Notes: generated from the letters alone by a model not told the origin. Shown: positions 26,704 through 36,671, counted from the first letter of the stretch. The stretch: DNA of 64,000 bases from G965237725 sp965237725 (GCA_965237725.1 OZ250151.1:558001-622000); one strand, 5' to 3'. Program-made: numbers and translations.

Positions 26704-27828
26704 ATGAGCACACCAGAAAAATTGAAACGCACCAGACTGTATGATTTACACCAGGGCGGCGGTGCCAAACTGGTCCCTTTCGCCGGCTATGAAATGCCGG
26801 TGAACTACAGCGATGGCATCATCAAGGAACATCTGCATACCCGAGAAAAGGCAGGCCTGTTTGATGTCTCCCATATGGGTCAAATTCGGGTAACGGGTAG
26901 CAATGCTGGGGCATTACTAGAAACCCTAATGCCGGTGGATATTTTATCGCTGGAACCCGGTCAGCAACGCTATGGCCTGTTATTAAATCCAACCGGCGGC
27001 GTCATCGACGACCTTATGGTCTCCTGCTCGGGAGAAAATGAATATATGCTGGTTGTGAACGCCGCATGCAAGGACAATGATTTTAAACATCTATCTGAAA
27101 AACTGGGTGAATCTCTGTCAGTCGAAATGCTTGAACATCAAAGCCTGATCGCCCTACAAGGCCCTGCGTCCGGCGCGGTTCTAGAAGGGCTGGGTCATGA
27201 TCTCGGGGACATGGGATTTATGGCGGTGAGAAGTCTGGAAATTAAGGGTATTCGATGTAATCTTACAAGGTCGGGTTATACCGGAGAAGATGGATTTGAA
27301 ATTTCCATGGCGGATGAACATGCAGTAGAAATTGCTGAATTATTTTTGGCGGATGAAGCGGTTAAATGGGTTGGTCTGGGCGCAAGAGATTCGTTGAGAC
27401 TGGAAGCGGGTTTATCTCTTTATGGCCATGAAATTACCGAACAGACTACGCCGGTTGAAGCTAATTTACTTTGGGCAATTTCCAAATCCCGACGATCCAC
27501 GGGTGAACGGCCTGGGGGATTTCCGGGAGCCGAAATTATCTTGCCCCAGATTCCAAAAAATGTATCCAGATTGCTGGTTGGGCTGTCCCCCGAAGGACGG
27601 GCACCGATCCGCGACGGCGCCGTAATTGAAGACCAGCAAGGCAAGACGATAGGAGAAGTTACCAGCGGAGGATTTAGTCCGAGCCTGGGGAAACCAATTT
27701 GTATGGGTTATGTCGAAATTGATCACAGTGAGGAATATAATCAATTGAACGCAGTGGTGAGAGACAAGCGATTACCAGTGACCGTTACCCGATTACCGTT
27801 TGTGCAAAGACAGTACTATCGAATTTAA
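26704..27828 (+). CDS. gcvT: Glycine cleavage system T protein (aminomethyltransferase)
   Basis: 374 residues. It transfers the methylene group from aminomethyl-lipoyl GcvH to tetrahydrofolate, releasing ammonia. Family features are clear: YEMPVNYSDGIIKEHLHTR and LFDVSHMGQIRV near the N-terminus, the folate-site Asp region SGYTGEDGFEIS near residue 200, GLGARDSLRLEAGLSLYGHEI near residue 228, and the C-terminal GEVTSGGFSPSLGKPI. It is the first gene of gcvT-gcvH-gcvP-lipA, all on the plus strand with short gaps, probably one transcript. The leader is AT-rich, and I found no glycine riboswitch. Confidence 0.96.
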   Translation: MSTPEKLKRTRLYDLHQGGGAKLVPFAGYEMPVNYSDGIIKEHLHTREKAGLFDVSHMGQIRVTGSNAGALLETLMPVDILSLEPGQQRYGLLLNPTGGVIDDLMVSCSGENEYMLVVNAACKDNDFKHLSEKLGESLSVEMLEHQSLIALQGPASGAVLEGLGHDLGDMGFMAVRSLEIKGIRCNLTRSGYTGEDGFEISMADEHAVEIAELFLADEAVKWVGLGARDSLRLEAGLSLYGHEITEQTTPVEANLLWAISKSRRSTGERPGGFPGAEIILPQIPKNVSRLLVGLSPEGRAPIRDGAVIEDQQGKTIGEVTSGGFSPSLGKPICMGYVEIDHSEEYNQLNAVVRDKRLPVTVTRLPFVQRQYYRI

Positions 27829-27859
27829 ATCAGTATTAACAATTTAGAAGAGGTTAACA

Positions 27860-28234
27860 ATGACAACAAGATATACAGATGATCACGAATGGGCCCGGGA
27901 GGAAGATGGAGTGGTAACCGTAGGGATAACACACTATGCCCAGGAGCAGCTTGGTGAAGTTGTATTTATTGAACTTCCCGATGTAGATCGGGTGCTGTCC
28001 CAAGGCGAAGATGCAGCGGTTATCGAATCGGTGAAAGCCGCAGGAGAAGTCAAATCACCGATTGGTGGAACCGTTGTCGCGGTCAATGACCAGTTAACCG
28101 ACACCCCGGAAAAGGTCAATGAAGACCCCGATGGTGACGGCTGGATTTTTAAAATCAAACCCAGCGACAGCGAAGAATTGTCCAGTTTGATGGATGATGC
28201 AGCATACAAATCCCTGGTTGAGTCCCTAGCCTAG
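27860..28234 (+). CDS. gcvH: Glycine cleavage system H protein
   Basis: 124 residues, full length. GcvH carries the lipoyl arm between the P, T and L proteins. The lipoylation Lys is in AVIESVKAAGEVKSP near residue 60, and the N-terminal YTDDHEWAREEDGVVTVGIT and the C-terminal DGDGWIFKIK match the family. A good ribosome-binding site (GAAGAGG) precedes ATG 27860. It lies 31 bp after gcvT and 66 bp before gcvP. The lipA gene at the end of this cluster would supply its cofactor. Confidence 0.97.
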   Translation: MTTRYTDDHEWAREEDGVVTVGITHYAQEQLGEVVFIELPDVDRVLSQGEDAAVIESVKAAGEVKSPIGGTVVAVNDQLTDTPEKVNEDPDGDGWIFKIKPSDSEELSSLMDDAAYKSLVESLA

Positions 28235-28300
28235 AACTAGACCTAGACGGCGCTATTTCCAGAATTCGCTTTAATTTAATAAATCTATTCGAGTCCAACC

Positions 28301-31159
28301 ATGCCCAGAGCTGATGATTTTACTATCCGACATATCGGATCCAATCCAGATAATATTACCCGTATGCTGGAAACTTTGGGGATTAATTCTCTGGATGAAT
28401 TAATAGAGCAAACTATTCCCGAAGCCATACAAAGTCAAAATGAGTTTTCTTTACCGCGCTCGCTGGATGAAAACCGACTCAATAAATTAAGCCGTCAAAT
28501 CGCTGCAGACAACACTGCAGCAATATCCATGATTGGCCTCGGTTATTATGGGACGGTTACACCGCCGGTGATACGTCGAAATGTGATGGAAAACCCGGAC
28601 TGGTATACCGCATATACCCCCTACCAGCCCGAAGTCAGTCAGGCGCGACTGGAAATTCTAATCACGTTTCAGCAGATGATCATGGATTTAACCGGAATGG
28701 AGCTCGCCAATGCATCATTGCTCGATGAAGCAACCGCGGCAGCGGAGGCCATGTTGGTCGCGTATCGAGTAACCAAAAGCAAATCAACACGAATTCTGGT
28801 GGATCAGTCATGCCTTCCCCAGACCATTGCAGTAGTAAAAACTCGGGCTGAACCTATGGGTATCGACGTGGTGATCGGTGAATGCGAAGCGTCGTCAGCT
28901 GACGGAGAATATTTCGCCGGTCTGATCCAGTATCCCGATGCTTCAGGCCAGATACGTGATTACGGCAAAACAATCGAAAATCTGAAATCCTGTGAAGCCC
29001 TGGTGATTATGGCTGCAGACCCATTGTCTTTGACATTGTTAAAACCACCGGGAGAACTGGGCGCTGACATCGCCATTGGCAGCACCCAGCGATTTGGTGT
29101 ACCGATGGGTTTTGGTGGTCCCCATGCGGCTTATATGGCGACTCATGAGAAATACAAGCGCTCCCTGCCTGGTCGTTTGATTGGAACAAGTGTGGATTCC
29201 AACGGCAATCTTGCCTATCGCATGGCTTTACAAACTCGCGAGCAACATATACGACGAGATAAGGCCACCAGTAATATCTGTACTTCACAGGTGCTGCTAG
29301 CAATCATGGCGACGGTGTATGCCATGTATCATGGTCCCGAAGGACTTCTCCGAATCGCAAAAGGAGTCAATCGCCTGGCCCGTGCCCTGGCGCTCGAACT
29401 CACCCATCTGGGATTTGAGATTGTGCATAAAGATTTTTTTGATACCCTCATCATACGTACGCCAGGTCTCGCCAGACGCATTCTGGATAAAGCCGAACAG
29501 GCACGCTATAACCTGCGCTTTGTAGATGAGGATCATCTCGGTATCAGCCTGGACGAAACTATTTCGCGCGAAAAGGTCGTTGGTTTGCTCGAAGTTTTTG
29601 CGGGGACCACTTCTGAACAGGTTAGTGGTTCTCTATTTGATACGGATTTAGATCAATCCATTCCTGAACCTCTAAGAAGAACCAGCGAATTTCTAACTCA
29701 CCCGATTTTTCACCGCTATCGTTCCGAGACCGAGTTCATGCGCTACCTGCGTAAAACCGCGAGCAAAGATATCACCCTGGCCAGGGCGATGATACCGTTG
29801 GGTTCGTGCACCATGAAACTCAATGCCGCCAGCGAAATGGAACCCATTTCCAATCCGCTATTCGCCCACATCCACCCATTTGCACCTGCCAAACATACCA
29901 AGGGCTATCACCGCATCATTAATCGACTGGACTCGATGTTGTGCGAAATCACCGGATTTGACGGCTTCAGTTTTCAACCCAATGCCGGGTCTCAGGGCGA
30001 GTACACGGGTCTGTTGTGTATCCGGGCATGGCATAAATCTCACGGCGATGACCAGCGCAATATTTGCCTGATCCCGTCATCCGCCCATGGCACCAATCCC
30101 GCCAGCGCCATCATGGCTGGAATGAAAGTGGTGGTGATTAAATGTGATAAGGACGGCAATATCGATATGGATGATCTAAAAGCCAGAACTGAAGAATATA
30201 AAGATACCCTGGCGGCAACCATGGTGACCTACCCGTCCACCCATGGTGTATTTGAAGAATCAATAAAAGAAATTTGTGACCTTATTCATGCCCATGGTGG
30301 ACAGGTCTATATGGATGGCGCCAACATGAATGCCATGGTTGGAATTTGTCGACCGGCTGAAATCGGTGCAGATGTCATGCATCTTAACCTTCATAAAACA
30401 TTTGCAATACCCCATGGCGGCGGCGGTCCGGGTATGGGGCCCATTGGGGTGCGCAAACACCTGTTACCTTTTTTGCCCGATCACCCGGTGATAAAATGTA
30501 ACCGCGGTGGCTCAAGCCCACTTGGAACGGTGTCCGCGGCGCCATGGGGATCGCCCCTGATACTGACGATTTCCTGGGCCTATATGCGTCTTCTCGGCAA
30601 ACATGGATTGAAGCGTTCGACCCAGGTTGCAATATTAAACGCCAACTATATCGCCCATCGTCTTGATCCGCATTTCCCGGTTGTTTACAAAGGCAAATCC
30701 GGACGGGTCGCCCACGAATGTGTGATTGATCTTGCACCGCTCAAAGAAAGCTCCGGGGTGACCGTTGAAGATGTTGCAAAAAGATTAATCGATTATGGAT
30801 TTCATGCGCCAACCATGTCCTGGCCCGTCCCTGATTCACTAATGATCGAACCCACCGAAAGCGAGTCTCTAGGGGAAATTGATCGATTTTGTGATGCACT
30901 CATCGCCATTAGAGAAGAAATCCGCGAGATAGAATCAGGTGATGCCACACTGGAAAACAGCTTGTTAACCAATGCACCCCACGCTTATCATTTACTGATA
31001 GAAGATCAATGGGATATGCCCTATTCTCGACAACAGGCATTTTTCCCCACCCAAGATACCAGAGACAATAAATTCTGGCCACCAGTTGGACGGGTGGATA
31101 ATGTTTATGGTGACAAAAATCTGGTATGTTCTTGTCCGCCCATGTCTGATTACGCCTGA
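28301..31159 (+). CDS. gcvP: Glycine cleavage system P protein (glycine decarboxylase, single chain)
   Basis: 952 residues, the single-chain form (fused P1 and P2 halves), as in most proteobacteria. It is PLP-dependent and decarboxylates glycine, passing the aminomethyl group to GcvH. The N-terminal RHIGSNPDNITRMLETLG is typical, and the PLP-binding Lys lies in MHLNLHKTFAIPHGGGGPG near residue 700. The glycine-rich GMGPIGVRKHLLPFLP and SSPLGTVSAAPWGSP regions are also present. No frameshift or truncation. It lies between gcvH and lipA. Confidence 0.97.
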   Translation: MPRADDFTIRHIGSNPDNITRMLETLGINSLDELIEQTIPEAIQSQNEFSLPRSLDENRLNKLSRQIAADNTAAISMIGLGYYGTVTPPVIRRNVMENPDWYTAYTPYQPEVSQARLEILITFQQMIMDLTGMELANASLLDEATAAAEAMLVAYRVTKSKSTRILVDQSCLPQTIAVVKTRAEPMGIDVVIGECEASSADGEYFAGLIQYPDASGQIRDYGKTIENLKSCEALVIMAADPLSLTLLKPPGELGADIAIGSTQRFGVPMGFGGPHAAYMATHEKYKRSLPGRLIGTSVDSNGNLAYRMALQTREQHIRRDKATSNICTSQVLLAIMATVYAMYHGPEGLLRIAKGVNRLARALALELTHLGFEIVHKDFFDTLIIRTPGLARRILDKAEQARYNLRFVDEDHLGISLDETISREKVVGLLEVFAGTTSEQVSGSLFDTDLDQSIPEPLRRTSEFLTHPIFHRYRSETEFMRYLRKTASKDITLARAMIPLGSCTMKLNAASEMEPISNPLFAHIHPFAPAKHTKGYHRIINRLDSMLCEITGFDGFSFQPNAGSQGEYTGLLCIRAWHKSHGDDQRNICLIPSSAHGTNPASAIMAGMKVVVIKCDKDGNIDMDDLKARTEEYKDTLAATMVTYPSTHGVFEESIKEICDLIHAHGGQVYMDGANMNAMVGICRPAEIGADVMHLNLHKTFAIPHGGGGPGMGPIGVRKHLLPFLPDHPVIKCNRGGSSPLGTVSAAPWGSPLILTISWAYMRLLGKHGLKRSTQVAILNANYIAHRLDPHFPVVYKGKSGRVAHECVIDLAPLKESSGVTVEDVAKRLIDYGFHAPTMSWPVPDSLMIEPTESESLGEIDRFCDALIAIREEIREIESGDATLENSLLTNAPHAYHLLIEDQWDMPYSRQQAFFPTQDTRDNKFWPPVGRVDNVYGDKNLVCSCPPMSDYA

Positions 31160-31191
31160 TACACAACCAAAATTATTCTAACAATTTAGTT

Positions 31192-32160
31192 ATGCAACCC
31201 ATTATCGAAAAACCAAAAAAAGTTGTCCAGGGTGAAAAACTTCGCGGCGCCGACAAAATGGCGCGCATTCCGGTGAAGATTGCGCCGTTACCTCGGGACC
31301 AGCTCCTGCGAAAACCAAAATGGATTCGAGCCAGCTTCACTGGCACAAAAGAAGTTGTAGAACTCAAAAAAATATTACGCTCCAAAGGTTTGCATACCGT
31401 ATGTGAAGAAGCGGCCTGTCCCAATCTTGGGGAATGCTTTGGCAATGGCACTGCGACGTTTTTAATTATGGGTGATATTTGCACACGCCGCTGTCCATTT
31501 TGTGATGTCGGTCATGGTCGTCCAAATCCACTGGATGAGAATGAACCACAAAATCTGGCTGAGACTATTGCAGCCATGAAACTTAAATACGTGGTGATTA
31601 CCTCGGTGGACAGGGATGACCTGCGCGATGGAGGGGCCACACATTTTGTTAAATGTATCGACGCCGTACGTAAGCTGTGCCCGAACACCAAAATTGAAAT
31701 TCTTACCCCGGATTTTCGGGGTCGCATAGATGTGGCTGTGGACATTCTGGAAAAATCTCCAGCAGATGTTTTTAATCACAACCTGGAAACCGTGCCGCGT
31801 CTTTACAAAGAGGCTCGCCCTGGATCAGATTACGAATATTCACTGGACTTGCTAGGGAGGATCAAACAAACCCAACCCGGCGTACCGACCAAATCTGGAA
31901 TTATGCTCGGCCTTGGCGAAACCAGAGATGAAGTAATTATGGTTCTGGAGGATATGCGTAAACACGATGTTGATATGCTCACGTTGGGTCAATATTTACA
32001 ACCCAGTCGTCATCATTTAGCGGTGAAACGTTATTGGCATCCTAACGAATTTGAAGAATTGGGAGAAATTGCAAATTCCCTGGGATTTATCAATGCCGCA
32101 TCGGGGGCGATGGTAAGGTCGTCTTATCATGCGGATTTGCAGGCGCATAACACAAATTGA
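31192..32160 (+). CDS. lipA: Lipoyl synthase
   Basis: 322 residues, radical SAM. The SAM cluster motif CTRRCPFC is near residue 98, and the auxiliary cluster Cys set CEEAACPNLGEC lies just before it. The C-terminal SSYHAD gives the conserved Ser ligand. LipA inserts two sulfurs into the octanoyl chain on GcvH and the 2-oxo-acid dehydrogenase E2 proteins. It usually neighbours lipB, but here it follows gcvP by 32 bp, tying lipoate synthesis to the glycine cleavage operon whose H protein needs it. lipB is not in the window. Confidence 0.96.
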   Translation: MQPIIEKPKKVVQGEKLRGADKMARIPVKIAPLPRDQLLRKPKWIRASFTGTKEVVELKKILRSKGLHTVCEEAACPNLGECFGNGTATFLIMGDICTRRCPFCDVGHGRPNPLDENEPQNLAETIAAMKLKYVVITSVDRDDLRDGGATHFVKCIDAVRKLCPNTKIEILTPDFRGRIDVAVDILEKSPADVFNHNLETVPRLYKEARPGSDYEYSLDLLGRIKQTQPGVPTKSGIMLGLGETRDEVIMVLEDMRKHDVDMLTLGQYLQPSRHHLAVKRYWHPNEFEELGEIANSLGFINAASGAMVRSSYHADLQAHNTN

Positions 32161-32188
32161 TCAATTATTCAGCCGTTATTAGGCAATT

Positions 32189-32218
32189 TTGATAGTGGTC
32201 ATTGCGCCTTTTTATAAT
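32189..32218 (+). promoter_or_regulatory. Sigma-70 promoter of the aap operon
   Basis: TTGATA at 32189-32194 and a perfect TATAAT at 32213-32218 are separated by 18 bp. They lie about 100 bp before aapJ, whose ATG is preceded by a strong AAAGAGGAGAAA ribosome-binding site at 32304-32315. Confidence 0.7.
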
Positions 32219-32320
32219 GTACAATAATGGTCTACCGATTTTGGCGTGATAAACAATCCTTGGAAATCCCTGAAATCGGTGTTTTTTCAATATAACTCAA
32301 ACTAAAGAGGAGAAATCTAA

Positions 32321-33340
32321 ATGAGAGTTACTAAAATTGCAGCAATCTCTGCTGCGCTGTCGCTTACTGCGATGACTGCTCAAGCCGGCACTCTAGAAGA
32401 CGTGCAAGCTCGAGGAGAATTAAACTGTATTGTTACTACCGGTCTGGCTGGCTTTGCTGCTCCAGATGAAAACGGTCGTTGGGAAGGTCTCGATGCAGGT
32501 TTTTGCCGTGCGGTTGCCGCTGCGGTTTTGGGGGACGGCGAAAAAGTTAAATTCGTTCCTTCAACTGGTAAAACTCGTTTTACCCTGTTGAACTCTGGCG
32601 AAGGCGACATTTTGTTTCGTAACACCACAGAAACCATGAGCCGTGACACCGATCTTAAACTGAACTTCCTGCCTGTTACTTATTATGATGGTCAGGGCTT
32701 TCTGGTACGTAAGGATTTGGGTGTATCGTCTGCATCTGAACTGGATGGGGCGTCTGTATGTATCCAAACCGGTACAACAACAGAACTTAACCTTGCGGAT
32801 TATTTTCGTGCAAATGGCATGAGCTACGAGCCAGTGAACATCGAAACTAATGAAGAAGGTATTTCCAACTACTCAGCAAACCGTTGCGATGTTTACACAA
32901 CTGACGCATCAGGTCTGGCTTCTACCCGTGCTGCGCTGGATGACCCTTCTGCTCACGTGCTTCTTCCAGAAATTATTTCTAAAGAGCCTCTGGGTGGCGC
33001 AACTCGTCATGGTGACGACCAATGGTCTGACATCGGTAAATGGGTTGTGAATGCTATCATTAATGCTGAAGAACTCGGTGTAACTTCTGAAAATATTGAC
33101 TCACTGTGTGGTGCAGCAGGTGACAATCCAAGCGTCAATCGTCTGTGTGGTACAGAAGGCGACATGGGTGCGATGATTGGCCTTGATGCACAATGGGCTG
33201 TTCGTGCGATTAAAGCAGGTGGTAACTATGCTGAGCGTTTCGAAAACCATGTTGGTCCTAACACACCTCTCGCTCTGGAGCGTGGTTTGAATGCTTCCTG
33301 GAGAGACGGTGGTATCTTGTATGCCGCACCAATTCGTTAA
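32321..33340 (+). CDS. aapJ: General L-amino-acid ABC transporter, periplasmic binding protein
   Basis: 339 residues. The signal peptide ends near MTAQAGTLEDV at about residue 22. The mature protein has the AapJ/BztA pattern: RGELNCIVTTGLAGFAAPDE, then DAGFCRAVAAAVLGD, and VSSASELDGASVCIQTGTTTE. It binds a broad range of polar amino acids and presents them to the AapQM permease. A strong promoter and ribosome-binding site precede it, and a terminator hairpin at 33376-33412 follows. This would make the binding protein more abundant than the membrane parts, as is common in such operons. Confidence 0.94.
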   Translation: MRVTKIAAISAALSLTAMTAQAGTLEDVQARGELNCIVTTGLAGFAAPDENGRWEGLDAGFCRAVAAAVLGDGEKVKFVPSTGKTRFTLLNSGEGDILFRNTTETMSRDTDLKLNFLPVTYYDGQGFLVRKDLGVSSASELDGASVCIQTGTTTELNLADYFRANGMSYEPVNIETNEEGISNYSANRCDVYTTDASGLASTRAALDDPSAHVLLPEIISKEPLGGATRHGDDQWSDIGKWVVNAIINAEELGVTSENIDSLCGAAGDNPSVNRLCGTEGDMGAMIGLDAQWAVRAIKAGGNYAERFENHVGPNTPLALERGLNASWRDGGILYAAPIR

Positions 33341-33375
33341 TCTGAAGTTTAGATTATCAATTTGATATAAAAACT

Positions 33376-33412
33376 GGGGCACTTCAATCTTATTGAAGCG
33401 CCCCTTTTTTTT
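33376..33412 (+). terminator. Rho-independent terminator/attenuator between aapJ and aapQ
   Basis: GGGG-CA-CTTCAAT, loop CTT, ATTGAAG-CG-CCCC (33376-33404), followed by eight T (33405-33412). The stem has one mismatch. It lies 36 bp after the aapJ stop and 105 bp before aapQ, so it probably lets only part of the transcripts continue into the permease genes. Confidence 0.85.
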
Positions 33413-33516
33413 GCCATGTTTTTTACCAAGTTGTTACACCATAATTACTGCAACATAATAAACCGCAAAATCCGAAACCTTTATCGGATAGGTATGCGGT
33501 AGACTGGAAAATACCA

Positions 33517-34719
33517 ATGAGTGAAGTCGCCTTACCCAAAAACACATTACCTCAGCGAAACGCAATATCGCGTCTGTGGAATGACAAAGAAGCCCGATCT
33601 GTAATTGTCCAGATTATTGCGGTTATCCTAATATTTGGATTTTTTGCCTATATTATTCGAAATGCAGCTGCAAATCTTGAAGCTATAGGCAAAGGATATA
33701 GTTTTGGCTTTTTAACTCAACCATCAAGTTACGACATCAACCAACATTTTATTGAGTACACCTCGCGCTCATCCCACTTTCGGGCGATGATGGTGGGTAT
33801 TCTTAATACCTTATTAGTTGCCGTTTGTGGCCTTCTGCTTTCAACTGTTCTCGGATTTTTGCTGGGCGTCCTCAGGCTCTCCAAGAACTGGTTAACCAAT
33901 AAACTGGCATACGTATATATCGAATACGTTAGAAACGTTCCCGTATTGCTTCATATCTTGCTGGTTCACGGCATTATTGTCCACACCTTGCCAATTCCCA
34001 AGCAGGCCATGAATTTTAGCGATTCTGCATTTCTGACCAATCGCGGGTTTTTCATACCAAAGCCGTTGTTCGAGCCCCTGTTCTGGATAGTAACTGCACT
34101 AATTATCGCGGGTATTGTGTTTACCCTGTGGTTCGGAAGATACGCCAAAAAAGTACAGGATGAAACGGGTAAACATTATCCGGTTTTTTGGATCAGTCTG
34201 GGTGCAATCATTGGCATTCCCATGGTCATGTATTTTCTGCTGGGTAGCCCTATCGTCTGGGAAATTCCGGAACTGAAAGGATTTAATTTCAAGGGCGGAA
34301 TGGTTATCCGACCCGAATTTATTGCATTGTGGCTGGCGTTATCCGGATACACCGCGGCTTTCATTGGAGAAATTGTTCGGGCAGGCATCACTGCAGTAAG
34401 CTGGGGTCAAACCGAAGCATCTTCTGCACTGGGAATTAGTCGGGGGCGTACCCTGAGTCTGGTTGTGATTCCCCAGGCGTTACGCATCATCGTTCCGCCG
34501 CTAACCAGTCAATACCTGAATATTACCAAGAACTCATCCCTGGCAGTGGCCATTGGTTATATGGACATCGTTGCCACAATTGGTGGGATCTCATTAAATC
34601 AGACAGGACGGGAAATGGAGTGCATGACCATTGTACTGTTACTCTATTTAACCCTTTCGTTGTTAATATCAGCCGCTATGAACTGGTATAACAATCGAAT
34701 AAAACTGGTGGAACGATAG
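33517..34719 (+). CDS. aapQ: General L-amino-acid ABC transporter permease (AapQ-like)
   Basis: 400 residues with about eight membrane segments. The N-terminal part (RSVIVQIIAVILIFGFFAYI) and the periplasmic YDINQHFIEYTSRSSHFRAM are typical of AapQ/BztB. The EAA loop that docks the ATPase is GQTEASSALGISRGRTLSLVV near residue 300. It forms a heteromeric channel with AapM. It lies after the attenuator-like terminator and 12 bp before aapM. Confidence 0.94.
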   Translation: MSEVALPKNTLPQRNAISRLWNDKEARSVIVQIIAVILIFGFFAYIIRNAAANLEAIGKGYSFGFLTQPSSYDINQHFIEYTSRSSHFRAMMVGILNTLLVAVCGLLLSTVLGFLLGVLRLSKNWLTNKLAYVYIEYVRNVPVLLHILLVHGIIVHTLPIPKQAMNFSDSAFLTNRGFFIPKPLFEPLFWIVTALIIAGIVFTLWFGRYAKKVQDETGKHYPVFWISLGAIIGIPMVMYFLLGSPIVWEIPELKGFNFKGGMVIRPEFIALWLALSGYTAAFIGEIVRAGITAVSWGQTEASSALGISRGRTLSLVVIPQALRIIVPPLTSQYLNITKNSSLAVAIGYMDIVATIGGISLNQTGREMECMTIVLLLYLTLSLLISAAMNWYNNRIKLVER

Positions 34720-34731
34720 GAGGATACTAAA

Positions 34732-35841
34732 ATGACTGAAAAGAATTATACAGTAGGCGAACATCCCGACCTCCCACCACCATCGAATTTAATCGGTCCG
34801 ATTGCCTGGATCAGAGAAAATTTATTCTCTAGTCCGGCTAATATCATTATGACCGTGCTGGTGGCGTGGTTCCTCTATAAAGTTATTCCGGGCGCAGTGG
34901 ACTGGTTATTTATCGATGCAGCGTATACCGGAAATAATCGCGAAGAATGCGAGGCCCAGGCAGGCGGCGCTTGCTGGGCGTTTATTGGCGAACGATTAAA
35001 ACTGTTCACCTACGGTTTCTATCCCATCGAAGAGCGCTGGCGGGTTAATCTGTCATTTATTTTATTGTGCTTAGCAGTTGTTCCTGTATTATTTGACAAA
35101 GTACCGCACCGTAAATATGGCTTATACTTTTCCATGGCTTTCCCGTTTATCGCCGGATGGTTACTTGTCGGCGGTTTTGGGTTAACCCCGGTTGCTACTG
35201 ATAAATTTGGCGGATTTATGCTAACCCTGGTGATCGGGGTAACGGGTATTGCCGCTTCACTGCCCATCGGAATATGCCTCGCCCTTGGCCGGCAATCGAA
35301 ACTCCCGATTATTCGTATGTTTTGCGTTGGGTTTATAGAATTTATTCGTGGTGTGCCATTGATAACATTGTTATTCGTGGCATCTACCATGTTGAGTTAC
35401 TTCCTGCCCCCTGGAACCTCATTCGATCTACTGCTGCGGGTATTAATCATGGTTACCCTGTTTGCTTCTGCTTATATGGCCGAAGTCATTCGCGGTGGTC
35501 TGCAAGCGATCCCAAAAGGCCAGACCGAGGCGGCTGACGCCATGGGGCTGAAGTACTGGGCCTCAATGCGACTTGTGGTATTACCACAGGCGCTGAAGAT
35601 ATCCATTCCGGGAATTGTTAATACCTTTATCGGACTGTACAAAGACACTACATTGGTATTGATCATCGGATTACTCGATCCGCTGGGAATAGGCCGTGCG
35701 TCTCTTGCTGACACCAAATGGACCGGGCTTTCCAACGAGGTATACCTGTTTGTTGCTATCTTCTTTTTCGTGTCCTGTTTTGCCATGGCAAGATATTCGT
35801 TGTACCTGGAAGACAAACTTGAAACCGGACATAAGCGGTAA
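34732..35841 (+). CDS. aapM: General L-amino-acid ABC transporter permease (AapM-like)
   Basis: 369 residues with about eight membrane segments. It starts after a very good ribosome-binding site (AGGAGG, 8 bases before ATG 34732). The EAA loop is GQTEAADAMGLKYWASMRLVV near residue 265, followed by KISIPGIVNTFIGLYKDTTL, a signature of polar amino-acid permeases. It pairs with AapQ. The first periplasmic stretch holds two Cys (EECEAQAGGACW) that might form a disulfide. Confidence 0.94.
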   Translation: MTEKNYTVGEHPDLPPPSNLIGPIAWIRENLFSSPANIIMTVLVAWFLYKVIPGAVDWLFIDAAYTGNNREECEAQAGGACWAFIGERLKLFTYGFYPIEERWRVNLSFILLCLAVVPVLFDKVPHRKYGLYFSMAFPFIAGWLLVGGFGLTPVATDKFGGFMLTLVIGVTGIAASLPIGICLALGRQSKLPIIRMFCVGFIEFIRGVPLITLLFVASTMLSYFLPPGTSFDLLLRVLIMVTLFASAYMAEVIRGGLQAIPKGQTEAADAMGLKYWASMRLVVLPQALKISIPGIVNTFIGLYKDTTLVLIIGLLDPLGIGRASLADTKWTGLSNEVYLFVAIFFFVSCFAMARYSLYLEDKLETGHKR

Positions 35842-35894
35842 TCATTGATTATTAAAAATGACAACAGACTGAATAAAAAACGAGAACTTAAACT

Positions 35895-36671
35895 ATGAAC
35901 GATCAAACACAAACATCTGCTGACGCTAAGCAATCTGAATTTGCGATTCACATCAATGCAATGCATAAATGGTATGGCGCGTTTCACGTGCTCAAAGACA
36001 TTAATCTAAGTGTCAAGCACGGTGAAAAAATTGTCATTTGTGGGCCTTCAGGATCAGGGAAATCAACGGTAATTCGTTGTATAAATCGACTGGAAGAACA
36101 CCAGCAAGGTGACATCATTGTAGACGGCGTAGAATTGACCAATGATTTGAAGAATATTGAAAGCGTTCGACGTGAAGTTGGCATGGTCTTTCAGCACTTC
36201 AACCTGTTTCCCCATCTCACGGTGCTCGAGAACTGCACCCTGGCACCAATCTGGGTCAGAAAAACACCCAAAGCAGAAGCGGAAAAAGTTGCCATGCAGT
36301 ATTTAGAACGGGTGAAAATTCCAGAACAAGCCAATAAATATCCAGGCCAGCTGTCTGGCGGCCAGCAGCAACGGGTAGCGATTGCGCGTAGCTTATGCAT
36401 GAAGCCCCGTATTCTGTTATTTGACGAGCCGACATCAGCACTCGATCCAGAAATGATTAAAGAGGTGCTCGACGTAATGATTGAGCTGGCAACTGAAGGT
36501 ATTACCATGATTTGTGTAACCCATGAAATGGGATTTGCAAAGACCGTAGCCGACCGCGTTATATTCATGGATGCGGGTGAAATTATCGAAGAGAACAACC
36601 CTCACGAATTCTTCGATAACCCACAAAATGAGAGAACTAAATTATTTCTCAGTCAGATTCTGGCGCATTAA
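35895..36671 (+). CDS. aapP: General L-amino-acid ABC transporter ATP-binding protein
   Basis: 258 residues. Walker A is GPSGSGKST near residue 51, the Q loop is VFQHFNLFPHL, the signature is LSGGQQQR near 155, Walker B is RILLFDEPTSALDPE, and the switch His is in VTHEMGF. It energises AapJQM. It starts 53 bp after aapM and ends the operon. The next gene, an AlkA-like glycosylase, is convergent with a 28 bp gap and no obvious terminator between. Confidence 0.96.
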   Translation: MNDQTQTSADAKQSEFAIHINAMHKWYGAFHVLKDINLSVKHGEKIVICGPSGSGKSTVIRCINRLEEHQQGDIIVDGVELTNDLKNIESVRREVGMVFQHFNLFPHLTVLENCTLAPIWVRKTPKAEAEKVAMQYLERVKIPEQANKYPGQLSGGQQQRVAIARSLCMKPRILLFDEPTSALDPEMIKEVLDVMIELATEGITMICVTHEMGFAKTVADRVIFMDAGEIIEENNPHEFFDNPQNERTKLFLSQILAH

